Below are positions 46,231 through 58,890 of a stretch of DNA of 64,000 nucleotides, in pieces (within the stretch, counting starts at the first letter, position 1; each line of letters starts with the position of its first letter). The position numbers were made by a program, and so were the translations under genes. This DNA comes from Apus apus. Its lineage: Eukaryota; Chordata; Aves; Apodiformes; Apodidae. Below the pieces are notes generated by a model that worked only from the letters and a program-made list of their open reading frames with translations, searched no databases and had not been told where the DNA came from. The stretch is taken from NCBI RefSeq assembly GCF_020740795.1, contig NC_067293.1:20650378-20714377 (forward strand), read 5' to 3'.

Positions 46231-46984
46231 AACAGGTTTCTTTGCCTTAGCAGAGCAAATAAAATGAAGCAGTTCTGCTAAATAAATGTTCTGGTCTCTT
46301 CATCAGTGCCTTAAAATAGGCATCAGCATTTTTCAGGTTTGGGTTGGTTGTTTGTTGGGTTTTTCTAAGGGCTGTATTCAGCCTTATTTAAATTCATTTG
46401 GTCTTTTGCTTTGTGGCATCACCTCAGAACTTGCTCTGTGATGTGGAGCCTGATTTTATATGAGATGTATGGGCAGACACCTTGGATTTTTTCAGTTTTC
46501 ATTAATTTGATTCCTTCCAGGCAAGAAAAGGCTGTAATAATGTAATAAAATGAGGGAAGTGGTGACATTTAATATCATAAAAGAGCATAGAGGGGGGCTT
46601 GGTGTTTTTAAAGTGTCACCAGCACATTTTTTGGAGGCAGCCCAGCCCTGGGAAGCAGAGCATTGAAATAATTTAATCCTTGCATGATAAAAGGAATCAC
46701 TAGAAATAATTCACTCCTTGTCTTATAGCATATAGACTAATTTGGGAGCTAATTATTTATTTGACAAGTATTTAGCATAAGAAATCAATTTCTAGTGACA
46801 CCTCAGATGAGGTAATTTATACAGAAAGTAAAAAAAAACAACAAAAAACAGGGAGATTAAACTTTGTTATTTTATAAGCTGACCGTGTGCGTCCTGTCCA
46901 GTGGAAAGGACAGGGGGGAGCTGTGACACTGCCTGGGGTGACAATGTGCCCCCCAGCTCTTCCTGCTGACAGATGCAGGGATGG
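46231..46984. other. Unassigned AT-rich stretch
   Basis: No gene is recognised. Confidence 0.5.
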
Positions 46985-47275
46985 GAAGTAGAATACGCTG
47001 AGTTGGAAGAGACCCATCAGGATCATCGAGTCCAACTTATGGGGGTTGAGCTGTGCCCCCAAACCCACACTCCTCACCTGGCCTCTCCAGCACCTTCTGG
47101 TATATCAGGTGGCCCAGGGCAGGCCCAGGGCAGGCAAGAAGGACCAAGGCTGTGGACCTGACCTTGGAAGGAGTGTCCTATCACTGCCCTCTCTGATGAA
47201 AAGCTCCTCCCCAGCTTTCCTGTAGCCTCTTCAGGTACTGGAAGGTGCTCTAAGGTCTCCCTGGAGCCTTCATTA
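46985..47275 (-). mobile_element. CR1 3' portion, antisense
   Basis: 'gttggaagagacccatcagg' at the left and 'ctaaggtctccctggagcc' at the right show an antisense CR1, with a deletion or degenerate part in the middle. Confidence 0.85.
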
Positions 47276-47821
47276 CATCCTCAGTTGTTGGTGTGATTAA
47301 TAATGTAAAATGACAGCTCATTAGCTTTGGAGGGAAAGGATGGGTGCAGAATTCTAATTATTAATGGAAGTTAACAAGAAGCAACCACATTTCAAAAGGC
47401 AGCAGTATTTATCACCATCTATTTGAAGCTGAACTCTGAAATATGCAATGTTGTTTTATAAAGCTCCAAATGAGTGTTCCTGCCATTGTAAAACACATCG
47501 GGATTTTTGCACTGCCTTTAATCTGTCAGCTCACCTTCAAGATTTTAATGAACTCATCTAGGTTACAAAATGTTTTATTCAAGACAAAGTCTGATATTAT
47601 AATTTAAGATGTAAATCCTAAACTAAGAGAAGCTGAAGTTGATAATAAAATAGCAATTAATCCACGTTGAGAGTAACAAAAATTAACAAACTGCTATTCA
47701 AATATTTATAGCAGGAAAGTTCTGTTACTTGTTCATTGATACAGTTTTGAAGACTGACTTTCAAAGTACAAAACCTGGGTTTATGTGGAGCAGCAGGTTC
47801 TCCTGTGAGGAGCTGCCTGGC
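47276..47821. other. AT-rich single-copy block with homeobox-like sites
   Basis: Free of repeats and open frames. It contains several TAATTA/ATTAAT motifs, which is a reason to test it as a conserved non-coding element. No gene is seen. Confidence 0.35.
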
Positions 47822-47885
47822 ATTTCATGGAATTGTCAGAGTTGGAAGGGAACTCTAGAGATCATCTAGATCATTTGGTGCAACA
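47822..47885 (-). mobile_element. CR1 tail fragment
   Basis: 'catttcatggaattgtcagagttggaagggaa' followed by 'gatcatctaga' matches the antisense CR1 3' end only. Confidence 0.7.
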
Positions 47886-48721
47886 GAAACAGCCCCAGCG
47901 ACAGCAACACCCACTTCCAGGGATGAACATTAATTTCCAGTCTTTCCAGTTTTCCTCTTGCTGTTTGCTGTAGTGAGTATTTAACTCCAATGCAGATGGA
48001 GAGCTTGGGCAGGAGGGGCAGGGAAAAGGCTCATGAGGAGCTGTGCTTCTGCAGCTGGTGGGTATCACAGAGACCTGCCTGCCCTGATTTATAAATTTGA
48101 TAACAAATATATCCAGAGCAGCTTTCTAACCCTGGCTTCTCTCTCTTGAGTTTTGCAGATCCAAAGGAAAGAAAAATCAGGAAATAGGAGCTGATCCCAC
48201 AGTCACATCATGAGGCTAAAGGGGAGGCAGCAATTACTGATGCAGAGAACAAAGATGTGGAAGGATATGAAGAGGACCGCGAAGGGAGAGAGGGCTGCAA
48301 AGGATCCTGTCTGCAAGGCAGGTGCTGGCAGGGACCAGAACAGCCTTCCTGCACAGAGCAGTGACTGTGTTTCTGATGCACGTGCAGTTTGCCATGGTAC
48401 TTTTCCTCTGGAAACCCTAGAGACACAAAGCACAGTGTGGAAGTAGCTGTGTTGGGTACAGAGGTGGCTGGAAAGCATCACTGGTGCTTTCCAATCATGC
48501 AGCATCAGCAAGACAGGCTGGACTTTTCCTGGGCAGTAGGGAGGGACATCCCTGCCTAAGACATCTGCCCAACTAGAGGGACCCTCAGCTGCTGCATCTG
48601 TTCCTTTCTGCCTCCACCTGGGTTAGAGACTGTTCAGTTCAAACCTCTGAGGCATTAAACATTCAACCCTGCACTCCCAGCTCCTTCCACCACCCCTCTG
48701 CTGGAGTCAGGCATCCAAAAT
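47886..48721. other. Unassigned stretch
   Basis: No gene or repeat is recognised. Confidence 0.5.

Positions 48722-48770
<49 letters not shown>
48722..48770 (+). repeat. (AG)n dinucleotide microsatellite
   Basis: About 24 uninterrupted ag repeats; the (CT)n on the other strand gives a spurious serine/leucine frame. Confidence 0.98.
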
Positions 48771-48774
<4 letters not shown>

Positions 48775-49554
48775 GGAAAAAGTAGGTGTGTGCAAACACT
48801 TGCTGGTGGCTGCTCACCAGCACATGAAATCATGTTCATCCCAACCAACCTCCCAAGCCAAAGTAAAAATTAAAGGTGGCATTTCACTCTGCAGGCAGAT
48901 GCGTTTCATAATGCATGGGCAGGATATATTTTATTAATTCAGGGGTTTTGTAGATCTCTGTTTGCATAGGTTTCATCCTTCTGTGGAGCTGCTTGGCTCT
49001 CTGTGTTGTATGTTGTTGGTTTTTTTATCTTACTATTAGTTTTTTTTCCTGTGGGATGCTGTTACAGGCTGGTGTGGGATCTGAGCAGATCCCCCAATGC
49101 TTTGCAGATGGGACAGCTGCAGGAGGGTCCTTGGGACAGAGGCAAGAGTGACCCAGCCTCAAGGATGAGGGGATGGAGGTTGACCTCACAGTGGTATAAG
49201 GCCTTTAGGTACAGTCACCTCTCCTAGACAGTAGCCACTGCACAGTGCTCCCCTGAGACCAGCCTAAAACCTGCTTCAGGGCATTTAGTATTTCCCTTCA
49301 ATAAGCCTTAATGAAGTATCATTTGCTTATGGGATGGAACTGCTGAAAGGGGAAAAGAAAGAAGGTGATTTCAGTCCTAAATTCCCTGTATTGACAGCTG
49401 GGGGTAAAACCCTGCTTCCCACGAGGCTGTGTCCCCCTCCCCACAACACACAGTCAGGGTATTTAGGGAGATGGCAGAGTAGCAACCGTGGAGACATCCA
49501 CCTGCTGGGAGCTGCAAAGCAGCCAGGGGAGAGCAGTAAAACTGCTGGAGCCAA
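48771..49554. other. Unassigned stretch
   Basis: I see nothing beyond single-copy DNA. Confidence 0.5.
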
Positions 49555-50128
49555 GGGAGAGAATTTGGGTGGTTCTGCAGCCTCTCCTGAGGGTCTGGTG
49601 AGACCCCCTGCATGGCTGGGTGCAGTTCTGGGGTTCCCAACACAGGAGGGACATGGAGCTGTTGGAGAGAGTCCAGAGGAGGCCACAGAGATGATCCAAG
49701 GGCTGGAGCAGCTCTGCTCTGGAGCCAGGCTGGGAGAGTTGGGGTGTTCATCCTGGAAAAGAGAAGGCTCCAGGGAGACCCTAGAGCACCTTCCAGTGCC
49801 TGAAGGGGCTCCAGGAAAGCTGGGAAGGGGCTTTTCACCAAGGTGTGTAGTGTTGGGACAAGGGGTGATGATTTTAAAGTGGAAGAAGGGAGATTTAGGT
49901 GAGACATTAGGAGGAAATTCTTAACTCTGAAGGTGGTGAGAGCCTGGCCCAGGTTGCCCAGGGAAGCTGTGGCTGCCCCATCCCTGAAGTGTTGAAGGGC
50001 AGGTTGGATGGGGCTTGGAGCAACCAGGTCTGGTGGGAGGTGTCCCTGTCCATGCAGGGGGGTTGGAACTAGATGATCTTTGAGGTCTCTTCCAACCCAA
50101 ACCAGCCTATGATTCTATGATTTCAGGG
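49555..50128 (+). mobile_element. CR1 LINE, sense
   Basis: Sense order of the ORF2 end and 3' UTR, closing with 'ctatgattctatgatt' at about 50106-50122. Confidence 0.93.
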
Positions 50129-50762
50129 CCAGGTTTTTGTGAGCTGAGCCTATGTGGGACCATGACACAACCAGTTATTTTTGGAGCAGCTTCCCTGTCC
50201 TGGATTTGATTGGTGGGGTTTTGTTGGGTTGGTTGAGTTTTTTTTTTCTCCTACTTTTCCAAAATCTTTTCAAGCATCTTTCAATAGTTTCAGTGCTTCA
50301 GAAGCAGGGGCTGGGCAGCACAGCTTTCTGCTCTCCTTTTGCTGGTGAAACTGCACCATTTCACCAGGAGACCAGGTAGAGAAATCTTCACACAGTCCAT
50401 TTAGGGCCATTTGACAGCAAAGAAAGGTGTCATCATTGTCCTTGGGAAAGACACTTTCTGTAAAAAACACAGGACAGCTGGGAATGTGAGCAGACTCAGA
50501 AAATGGCAGATCTGTGCTTGGAGCAAGGTGGGGCAAGAGCTTCCTTTCAACCACAAAATGTTTTCAGGCTTTTAAAATTATTTCTAGAAGAAGCTGAAAG
50601 ATTTAATTTTTTTTTTTTGGGGGGAAAATGTTGAACTTGGAAATCTTTGGCATCTCATTTTGAAATGTCAAATCAACATGGTTTGTTGTTTTGTTTGTTT
50701 GTTTACTTCCATTTTTACCTTTGACTAACTCAAATTTGTAAAACATCCAAAATAATGAAAGT
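50129..50762. other. Unassigned stretch
   Basis: Contains T-runs at about 50240 and 50609, but no gene. Confidence 0.5.
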
Positions 50763-50908
50763 TCTTCTTGGAGGTGTTCAAGGGCAGGTTGGATGGGGCT
50801 CTGAGCTACCTGGTCTGGTGGGAGGTGTCTCTGCCCATGCAGGGGGTTGGATCTAGTTGATCTTTAAGGTTCCTTCCAACCCAAACCAGTCTGGGATTCT
50901 GCGATTAT
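50763..50908 (+). mobile_element. CR1 3' end, sense
   Basis: 'ttggaggtgttcaagggcag' to 'caaccagtctgggattctgcg'-like tail. It is short and both-end truncated. Confidence 0.9.
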
Positions 50909-51095
50909 TTCATATTTACTATTGAAGAGTGAGGCTCACTCAGGCCAAGATCAGACTTCTAGAGAACCTTAACGGGACCCTAGGAAACAACAGAGTGAGA
51001 AACACCAAAGTGCTTTTGCACAGCTCCCTGCCATGAGGCTGGGAAGAAAAGTTGTGGCTGCTCAGACCTCAGTCATCTTATTGCTACAGGATTGC

Positions 51096-51200
51096 CACAC
51101 ATACACACACAAAAAACAAAAACGAAACCAAAACAAAAAAACCCACAACAAAACCAAACCAAACCAAACAAAACCACCCAAGCAAAAAAGCAAAACAGAA
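51096..51200 (+). repeat. A/C-rich low-complexity run
   Basis: Mixed (CA)n, caaaa and accaa units without a fixed period. Confidence 0.85.
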
Positions 51201-52556
51201 AACTGGCTTTTTCAACATTCTTGCTCTGACAAATCCCGTGCAATGAGCAGATTATTCACAAAGGCTGAGATTCACCCCAACCAGCCACTTGAATTTAATT
51301 GATGTGGTTAAATAAGCACTTACCCAAACTGTGTGTTGCCCCACTGCTCTTCACATAGAATATGTTGAGAACAAGTTCAATCCATCCTTTGGCATTTAAC
51401 CTGCAGTTTATTGTTACCTGGTAACACCCATTTTCCACAGACAGATTTGGCTGGTCTGGCAGCCACAGACACACACAATCAGCAGACAGATTTAATTGGC
51501 TGCAGGAGCTCTTTGGCAGTTAGAACAGGAATGAACCACCTCAACAGGACTATTTATTTGGTGAGAAATGAGTAATATAGATCCATGTGGCATTCCTTTA
51601 ACATCTTTCTGACTGTTTTCCCTAATCTTGTTGAACTTCTTTCACCTGACAGCTCAGGTGTGCTCCTCTGCTGGAGCCCAGGTGCTGATGGAGCTTCATG
51701 GGGCTTCAACCCAACACAAGAGCTTAATGGGGCTTCACAGTGTCATCCACCAGCTGAGGAGCTGATGTTCAGATCATTTCAAAAGGTATGAGAACAACCT
51801 CTTTCTTTCTGTCTTCTGGTCTCTTCACATGACTGTGTTTCACACAAAACACAGGTTTGACCCTGATTCACTTGGCTGCTTGTGAGACACAAGCCCACTA
51901 GTAACCATGGTGTTAGGAGAGTAGGACTGGTTGTGAGAAAGAGTGAGGGATCGCTCCTGCCCTTTGGACACAGGAGCTCCATTTCCTTAGCCAACACATT
52001 CTGCTTGACCTGACAGAAGTTCTCCAGTGTGCAGTCAGACACTACAAGGCAATGGCAGCACCACACAAGCAAACCCATCTTCACGTCCTCACTCTGCCTT
52101 GGAGCAGTTTTCCCAGCTGGCCAACTGCTGGGAGGGAGCCTGCCCTTCCCCAGCTCACTCACACTTATTTCCTAATGGCAGCTATTGCCTCCAGTATGCC
52201 AATGCTCAATTTGGCATTATTTAAATGACTACCAGAGAAATAAAGTGCCTGGAAATACAAATTTTCATGCATTCATTTGCATCTGACTGCTGGAAAGAAA
52301 AGGCAGGTCTGAGAGGCACCAATTTGTTGTCGAAGTTCAGGCTTCAGGATCTTCTCTGCTTATTTTCAGTCCCTTTGATTTAATTACTTAGTTTCAGTTT
52401 ATCCATCAGACAAGCTGCAGAAAAGCAGCTTTTATCCAGGTTTGCAGTTCTTAGGTTCACAGAACTTCCTCCTTTCCATTATCAGGTAAGAGAGACACTG
52501 GTGATTTCAGGAAGAGGCACAGATTTATGGGGACAACCAAGGAAAACAGGAGTTGT
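51201..52556. other. Unassigned stretch
   Basis: No gene is recognised. Open frames at 51585-51791 and 51779-52162 lack family features. Confidence 0.5.
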
Positions 52557-52970
52557 ATCATAGAATCCTAGAATTGTTTGGGTTGGAAGGGACCTTAAAG
52601 ATCATCTAGATCCAACCCCCTGCATGGGCAGGGACACCTCCCACCAGACCAGGTTGCTCCAAGCCCCATCCAACCTGCCCTTCAACACTGCCAGGGACGG
52701 GGCAGCCACAGCTTCCCTAATATAATCCTTCCTAATATTTAGTCTAAATCTCCCTTCTTTCAGCTTGAAACCATCTCCCTTGTCCTCTCCCTCCCTGCCC
52801 TTGTCCCAGGTCCCTCCCCAGCTTTCCTGGAGCCCCTTCAGGCACTGGAAAGTGCTCTAAGGTCTCCCTGGAGCCTTCTCTTCTCCAGGCTGAACACTCC
52901 AACTCTCCCAGCCTACCTCCAGAGCAGAGCTGCTCCAGCCCTCGGCTCTCTTCATGGCCCCATTTCCCAC
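52557..52970 (-). mobile_element. CR1 3' portion, antisense
   Basis: 'tcatagaatcctagaattg' tail at the left, through to 'gagctgctccagccc' near 52930. Confidence 0.92.
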
Positions 52971-53269
52971 ATTAGGGTGTGAAGATCAGAGCCTAAAAAG
53001 CAGGAGAAGGCACAGGACTTGGAGTAAGAGCCTCAAGCATGCAGAAAAAAGTGCGAAGAAGAATAGTGTGAGCTGAGAGTATGTTTAACTCTCAGTGTCA
53101 CATGTGCTCTTCCAACAGCTAAAAAAAGAAACTCCTAGCAAGGCTGCCAGGAGTGGGGAAGGGAGGGAAGTGGGAGGGAGGGGTGGTTTGCAGGAGCTGC
53201 TCCTTGGTGGAAAGGAAGCTCAGGAGTGAGAAGCTGTAGAGGGCTTTTTAGCAAGCAATGGACATGTGA

Positions 53270-53587
53270 GCAATCCAGCCTTTACTGAAAATATCTGGGC
53301 CCCTGAGCAAGGACATTTTCAAGGACACCAACTGAGAAAGTGAGCAGCGAAGTAAACAACTCCCAGATGCCGAAGCCGGAAGTGAAGGCAGAGAATCATG
53401 ACTGTGCATTTGCATGCTGTAAGGCTAGGAACCAATCACTGTTTAGGTCGTGGCAGGGCTTTATGACAATTGACCAATGACAAGAGTGGTTTGGGCGCGT
53501 GTACATAGCAAGGGGCTATATAAGAAAGGTTGGCACGCTTAATAAATGGCATTCACCTGATCATATTGATCCCTGTGTGTCTGTCCA
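53270..53587 (+). mobile_element. LTR, alpharetrovirus/ERVK-like layout, left end uncertain
   Basis: Two CCAAT boxes (about 53431 and 53472), TATATAAG at 53517-53524, then AATAAA at 53541-53546 and a short U5 ending 'tctgtcca' at 53587. The order and spacing match an avian LTR in sense orientation. A CR1 follows 25 bases later. No target duplication was found. Confidence 0.6.
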
Positions 53588-53612
53588 TAATGATCTCCAG
53601 AAGCAACTAAGA

Positions 53613-53752
53613 ATCATAGAAGCACAGAATCATAGAATGGTTTGGGTTGGAAAGGACCAAGAAGATCATCCAGTTCCAACACCCTGCATGGGCAGGGACA
53701 CCTCCCACCAGACCAGGTTGCTCCAAGCCCCATCCAACCTGCCTTTGGACAC
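53613..53752 (-). mobile_element. CR1 3' end, antisense
   Basis: 'catagaagcacagaatcatag' to 'cccatccaacctgcctttgg'. Only the 3' UTR is present. Confidence 0.9.
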
Positions 53753-56749
53753 CACCAAGAAGGAGGCAAAGACACAAGAGATGCAGCAGACTACACAGCC
53801 TCAAGGACCCCTGAGAGCTAAAGTGACCATGAATCTGTCATTTCTGCCAGCCTGGCTCCCTGGGGCTCCTCACTGCTGGAAGGGTGCCCATAGAGGCACC
53901 AAAGCCTTCCTGAATGGGGATTCACACCCTCAGGCTCATGTTCTTCAAGGCCTTCACTGCAAGAGGAGGAAGGTGGCTGTCCAGAGGAATCAGGGGGTGT
54001 CACTGGCTCCTAGCACCAGCCACTGGGCTGGCTCCAGAGAAACAGTTTCATCTAGTTTCTCTTTGAAATGGAGCACGTGTCCTGCTGCAGAAGGGCTGTG
54101 AAAGGCAGGTATAGAGTCCAGGCATCGCCCTACTCCCAGCACAAGTAGTTTCATTGTCTCTCCTCTCTGGCAGCAGCATTTCTGCCATCCCACAGGCGAG
54201 TGATCCCCATAGGGCTCCCCACAGTCCTTGCCCCATGGGTGAAGCCCACCAGGCCCACATCTGGCATCTCCCCTGGGTGCTGGAGCCATTCAGAGGCAAC
54301 CAGAGCAAAGCCCAGGCTGAGAAAGGGCAACATTACTCTTAATCACAGGTGGGCCCAGAGTGCAAGTAGGAATCCAGACCATAAATCAACAGAACCAGGG
54401 GTCTAAAACTGGGAAAAGTGTCTGGAATTTCTCTGCAGAGAGCAGAAAAGCCAGACAGAGCTGCTTACTCCTGAGGAAGCTAAGGCACTGAAGGTTATGC
54501 CAGAAGCATAGCCTTCAGTGGTGGGACATGCCCCAGCTTCCATTAGCTCCACACAACTGCTTTGGCCACAAGCTGCTAGCAAGCCAGAGCACTTTTTGCC
54601 ACATCCCTCAAAAAAAACAACCAAAAAAAGGTCATTTCTCTCTTTCCATCACAACACAATGGGCTAAGAGATGAAATCATTTTACTGGAGGATGGTGCAA
54701 AACAAACAAGGCTAGGATGAGAAGAAAGGCCCTATTCAAACACAAACACTTCTTCCAGGTGGAGCAGAGAGAGGCAAACCCAGCAATTGCTTCTCCACCA
54801 TGAGCCTGAGCACCAGAAACATGATTAGAACATATATCCAAAAGCATAAAACACTGGAATGAATGAGGGTCCTATGGCAAGTGCCCAGAACCATTCATTC
54901 CTCTCACAAAAGTGACAAATAAGGATAATTTCACCTCATTTCTAAGATGACTTTTTGGCCTGGCAGCAATAAAACCATAACAATGGTAATAGCATGAGCA
55001 CACAAATTATCTATAGCAGCATTACAAAGCTCTGAAGAATGAGGCATTTCCCTGCACATACCTGCTTGGCTTTTAGTTTAGGGCACTGATGCAGCAGGTC
55101 TGCCAGGCAGCAACCAGGAACCAAGGGGGAGCAACCACATTTTGCAGAGCAATTGGTGGGAAAAAGGGACCTAGATCACAATTCACCCTTCATCTGGTGG
55201 TAATGTCGATCTTTCCACCCTGGGAAACATTTGTAATCAGGTTGAAGATCTCTCAGACTGTTCTTACCTTACCCTGGCATGAATTTACAACCTCAAGGTC
55301 ACCTGTTAGGACAAGTAGAGATAAGGAAGGACAGTCAGTCATATTTCCTTATCTGGAGCTCTCTGCTTTATAGCACTTCAGCTTTGCAGGACTGAAGTGG
55401 TTATACACCCAGAGAGAAAGTCTCCATTAACCTCACAAGCAGCTTTCTAAACACTCAAAAGCCTCCTGAGAAGGTCCTGATTGTGATTCACACCTTTAAG
55501 AAAAGGACTCCTACCCAGCAGAAACACAGAGACAGAAAAACCCCAGCAGCTCATCCAGTCCAGCTCTCCCTCAAGACAAGGGCAGGGTTTTCCATCAGGG
55601 ATAAATCCTTCAGCCTTGTTTTGATCTCAGATACCATCAAACACCAAATTGCCCACCCAGACTCTGGTGGAGGCCCCTGAATGCCAGACAGAGCATCAGG
55701 AGTTGGGTGCTGAGACTCAGCCAAGGGAGAACAGCAGCAAGGCAGAGAGTCCTGCAGAGCCTGTCTCTCTGTAAAATATTTCAGGTAATAGGATCAACAT
55801 CCAGGGAGCACATTCAGCCACCTCAGTTTCAGCAGGGAACTCCACCAGCTGCCATCTCTTTGGCTGGATTTTGAAACTGCCCCTTTTTTTGGCATGGCTG
55901 TTTGACACTGGGCTTCATCAATTGCTATTATGTCCTTTCATGATAACTGTGCTTTATGGATACATTCTCCTCCTGAAACTTACAGGGATTCAGTCTATTC
56001 TGTCTTTTCCTAAATTTGGCTTGGGATGCAATCTAGAATTAGCACCTGAGCAAGGTGTGACAAATGCTGGAAATTTAAAATCAGATGGCAAAAAAAAAAA
56101 AGCTGTGTTTGTGAAGATGGTATCAAACCATCAGAAAGGCTGAGATTGGATCCAGATTATTATTCTCTTCAGGTAATCTATTTTTTTCCTTGCAACAATA
56201 GATACATAATTAGAGTTGCCTCCTGTGCTGAAAACCACAGGGTCTGCTGCCCTGCACCTTTGGACATCCCAGAAGGATACCTCAAGTATGTGCTAGTTAT
56301 AAGGGAGACTGAAGATGTGTTTCAGAAGAAAGGGGACTTATGATACAAACCATGACCTTAGCCCAGGTCTCCTGTGTTTTAGCCACTGGGCTGATGACCA
56401 GTGCAAAATTTCTCATTTCTGTAGGTCTCAATGACTGGAAAAAAAACCTTTCCTATCAGTTCTGCTTCAGATCACACCCCCAGCTCCCTGATTTACTCAC
56501 AGAACTTGCCTAGTCATCCCAAGCCTGGAAATGAAGTTCTCTGTAAGTCATTGCACTCTTTTTACACATCCTGAGCAAACTCACTCTGAAACTCAGACAC
56601 TTCCCACCAGCCCTGGGGACCCTCCCTAGGACAAAGTTGTCTCAAGAGCAAGTAAAAGTGAATCCCAGATGTGCAGAGTTCTGCTTCCAGCTCATTTTCA
56701 TCAGAGTTTGTTTGTGGACAGATGTTCTGGCTGTATCAGGTGTGGCTGC
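53753..56749. other. Single-copy stretch, no gene recognised
   Basis: About 3 kb with scattered open frames but no recognisable gene. An A-run lies at about 56091-56101. Confidence 0.5.
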
Positions 56750-57150
56750 TGTGAAGCCTGGATTGTTCAGCCTGGAGAAGAGGAGGCTGAGGGGTGACCT
56801 CATTGCAGTCTGTGGTTCCTCAGGAGGGGAAGAGATGGGGCAGGTCCTGATCTCTTCACTCCTGTGACCAGGGACAGGGCTGGGGGAAATGGCAGGAAGC
56901 TGAATCAGGGGAGGTTTAGGTTGGATATCAGGAAAAGGTTTTTCACCCAGAGGGTGGTTGAGCACTGGAACCAGCTCCCCAGGGCAGTGGTCACAGCATC
57001 AACCTGCCTGAGGTCAAGAAGCTTTTGGATGATACTCTCAGGCACATGGGGTGATTCTTGGGGTGCCCTACACAGGGAGAGAAGTTGGACTTGATGCTCC
57101 TGATGGGTCCTTTCCAATTCAGCATCTTCTATGATTCTATGATTCTCTGA
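56750..57150 (+). mobile_element. CR1 3' portion, sense
   Basis: 'ggattgttcagcctggagaag' to 'tctatgattctatgattct'. It is closely related to the copy at 655-946. Confidence 0.93.
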
Positions 57151-57944
57151 AGCCATTTGGCCACACGCCCTCCAGGAGCACAATCTTTGCCTTCCAGCTC
57201 TGCTGCTGGACCCTCCATCACTGCAGAGGCTCTAAACCAGCCCCACTTAATGCACCTGAACTGCTTTCTGTTGGTCCCTGATTCAGGGGAAAAGGGATAG
57301 ATCAGGTTTGGAATATCAGAACAGGAGGAGGAAGAAGGAAGGCAAAAGATAAAGGGGAAATCTCTGCTATTTGATCCGCAGAAATGAAAATATCTAAGAG
57401 ATCTTCCTTGAGGATGAAAGGAAGAGGAACACAGTTTGGTGTGCTTGTTTGCTTGCTTTTTAGAACAAAACTGCAAAGAATGGTGAAAAAAGAAAACTCC
57501 TTTTGCTTCATTTTAACTGATGACAGAGAGCAGACAGCAGATTTCATATTTACCTCTCATTTAGATTCAATAACCGTGTCCTGTGAATACATTTTTAGAA
57601 ACCCTTTTTCCTAAGGAATACAACTTTTTATTAGCTATTATTGCTCACTTTGTGCTCTTTTTTTAAAGGACTCGTGGTTCGTAGGGCCAGATGAAGGGGA
57701 GTGATTCATGACTCACAGTCAGTCCTGTCCCAGGTTTTTCAGACCAGGTGAACACCCTGGCACAGACGGCCTCTCTGGGAATGCACGAGGAGGAGACACA
57801 GGGATGCACAACCAGGCTTTGCACAAGTGCAGGAGAGACGTTGGAGGTTGGTAGGGACAAGTGTGCTGGCAGGACAGCCCTGCAGGCACCCACAGCTTGT
57901 GCAAAACCTTTAGCTGCCCTTTGACCAGGGTGGTCACCATCTAT
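57151..57944. other. Unassigned stretch
   Basis: No gene is recognised. Confidence 0.5.
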
Positions 57945-58072
57945 GGAGGCACTTAAATTGTATGTGGACCTGGTGCTCAGGGACATGGGTTAGTGGTGAG
58001 CTTGTGGTGTTAGGTCTGAGGCTGGACTGGATGATCTTGGAGGTCTCTTCCAGCCAGGGACATTCTGTGACC
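57945..58072 (+). mobile_element. CR1 3' end, sense
   Basis: 'ctggactggatgatcttggag' preceded by 'gacatgggttagtggtgagc' gives the sense 3' UTR of a different CR1 subtype. Confidence 0.8.
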
Positions 58073-58112
58073 CCAAATCAATGGTGTTTTCTTTCCCCTC
58101 CTCCTATATTCA

Positions 58113-58385
58113 CAGAATCAGAGTGGTCGGGGTTGGAAGGGCCCTCTGGAGACCATCTAGTCCAACCCCTGTCAGAGCAGGATCCCCTGGAGCAGATCCC
58201 ACAAGAACATGTCCAGAGAGGTTTGGAATGTCTCCAGAGAAGGAGACCCCACAGCCTCCCTGGGCAGCCTGTCCCAGGGCTCTGTTACTCTCACAATAAA
58301 GAAGATTTTCCTTATGTTTAACTTGAACCCCCTGTGCTCCAGCTTGTGCCCATTGCCCCTTGTCCTGTCACTGGACACTGCTTCC
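58113..58385 (-). mobile_element. CR1 3' portion, antisense
   Basis: 'cagaatcagagtggtcggg' to 'cccttgtcctgtcactgg'. It is compact and well preserved, and opposite in strand to the copy 40 bases away. Confidence 0.9.
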
Positions 58386-58751
58386 AGGACACATTTAATC
58401 AGGAATTGGTATTTTCAGCTTACAAGGTGGCTTGAAATTTCAACACATTCCTCTAAGGACCAGAAGGAAAGGTTACCAGGAGGGGATTGGCTTTTTTTTC
58501 CACAAATAATTTCTGGCTTTTTAGTTCACAAAACCCTTCTCATAGCATTTGGGGACTGAAAAAATGGAAAGCAGAGAAGACATCAAAGCCTTCATCAGAT
58601 TAGTCCTGAAATCTCAGAATTGTATTATAAATAAAAAAGAAATTGTTTCTCCTTTCTTGATTGTGTAGATGTAAGAGACTGAATAAACATTGCAGCTTTT
58701 ATTAAGACATCTTTTTTTGTCTCCTAGCCTTATGGTGGCACAGAGAAGTTG
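58386..58751. other. Unassigned stretch
   Basis: No gene is recognised. Confidence 0.5.
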
Positions 58752-58890
58752 GAATCATAGAAAAGTTCAGAGCACTCAGCTTCAAGGTTAGATCAGGTCA
58801 TTCAGCACTTTGTCCAACTGGGTTCTGAAAACCTCCACAACAATGTGTATCCCACAACCCCCATGGTCAACCTGTTCTGGAGCTTCACAC
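58752..58890 (-). mobile_element. CR1 3' end, antisense, degenerate
   Basis: 'ggaatcatagaaaagttcaga' followed by 'aaacctccacaacaatg' and 'caacctgttctggagcttc'. Confidence 0.7.

Noticed and set aside
48663-48848. Serine/leucine-repeat frame
   Set aside because: It is the (AG)n microsatellite read on the other strand.
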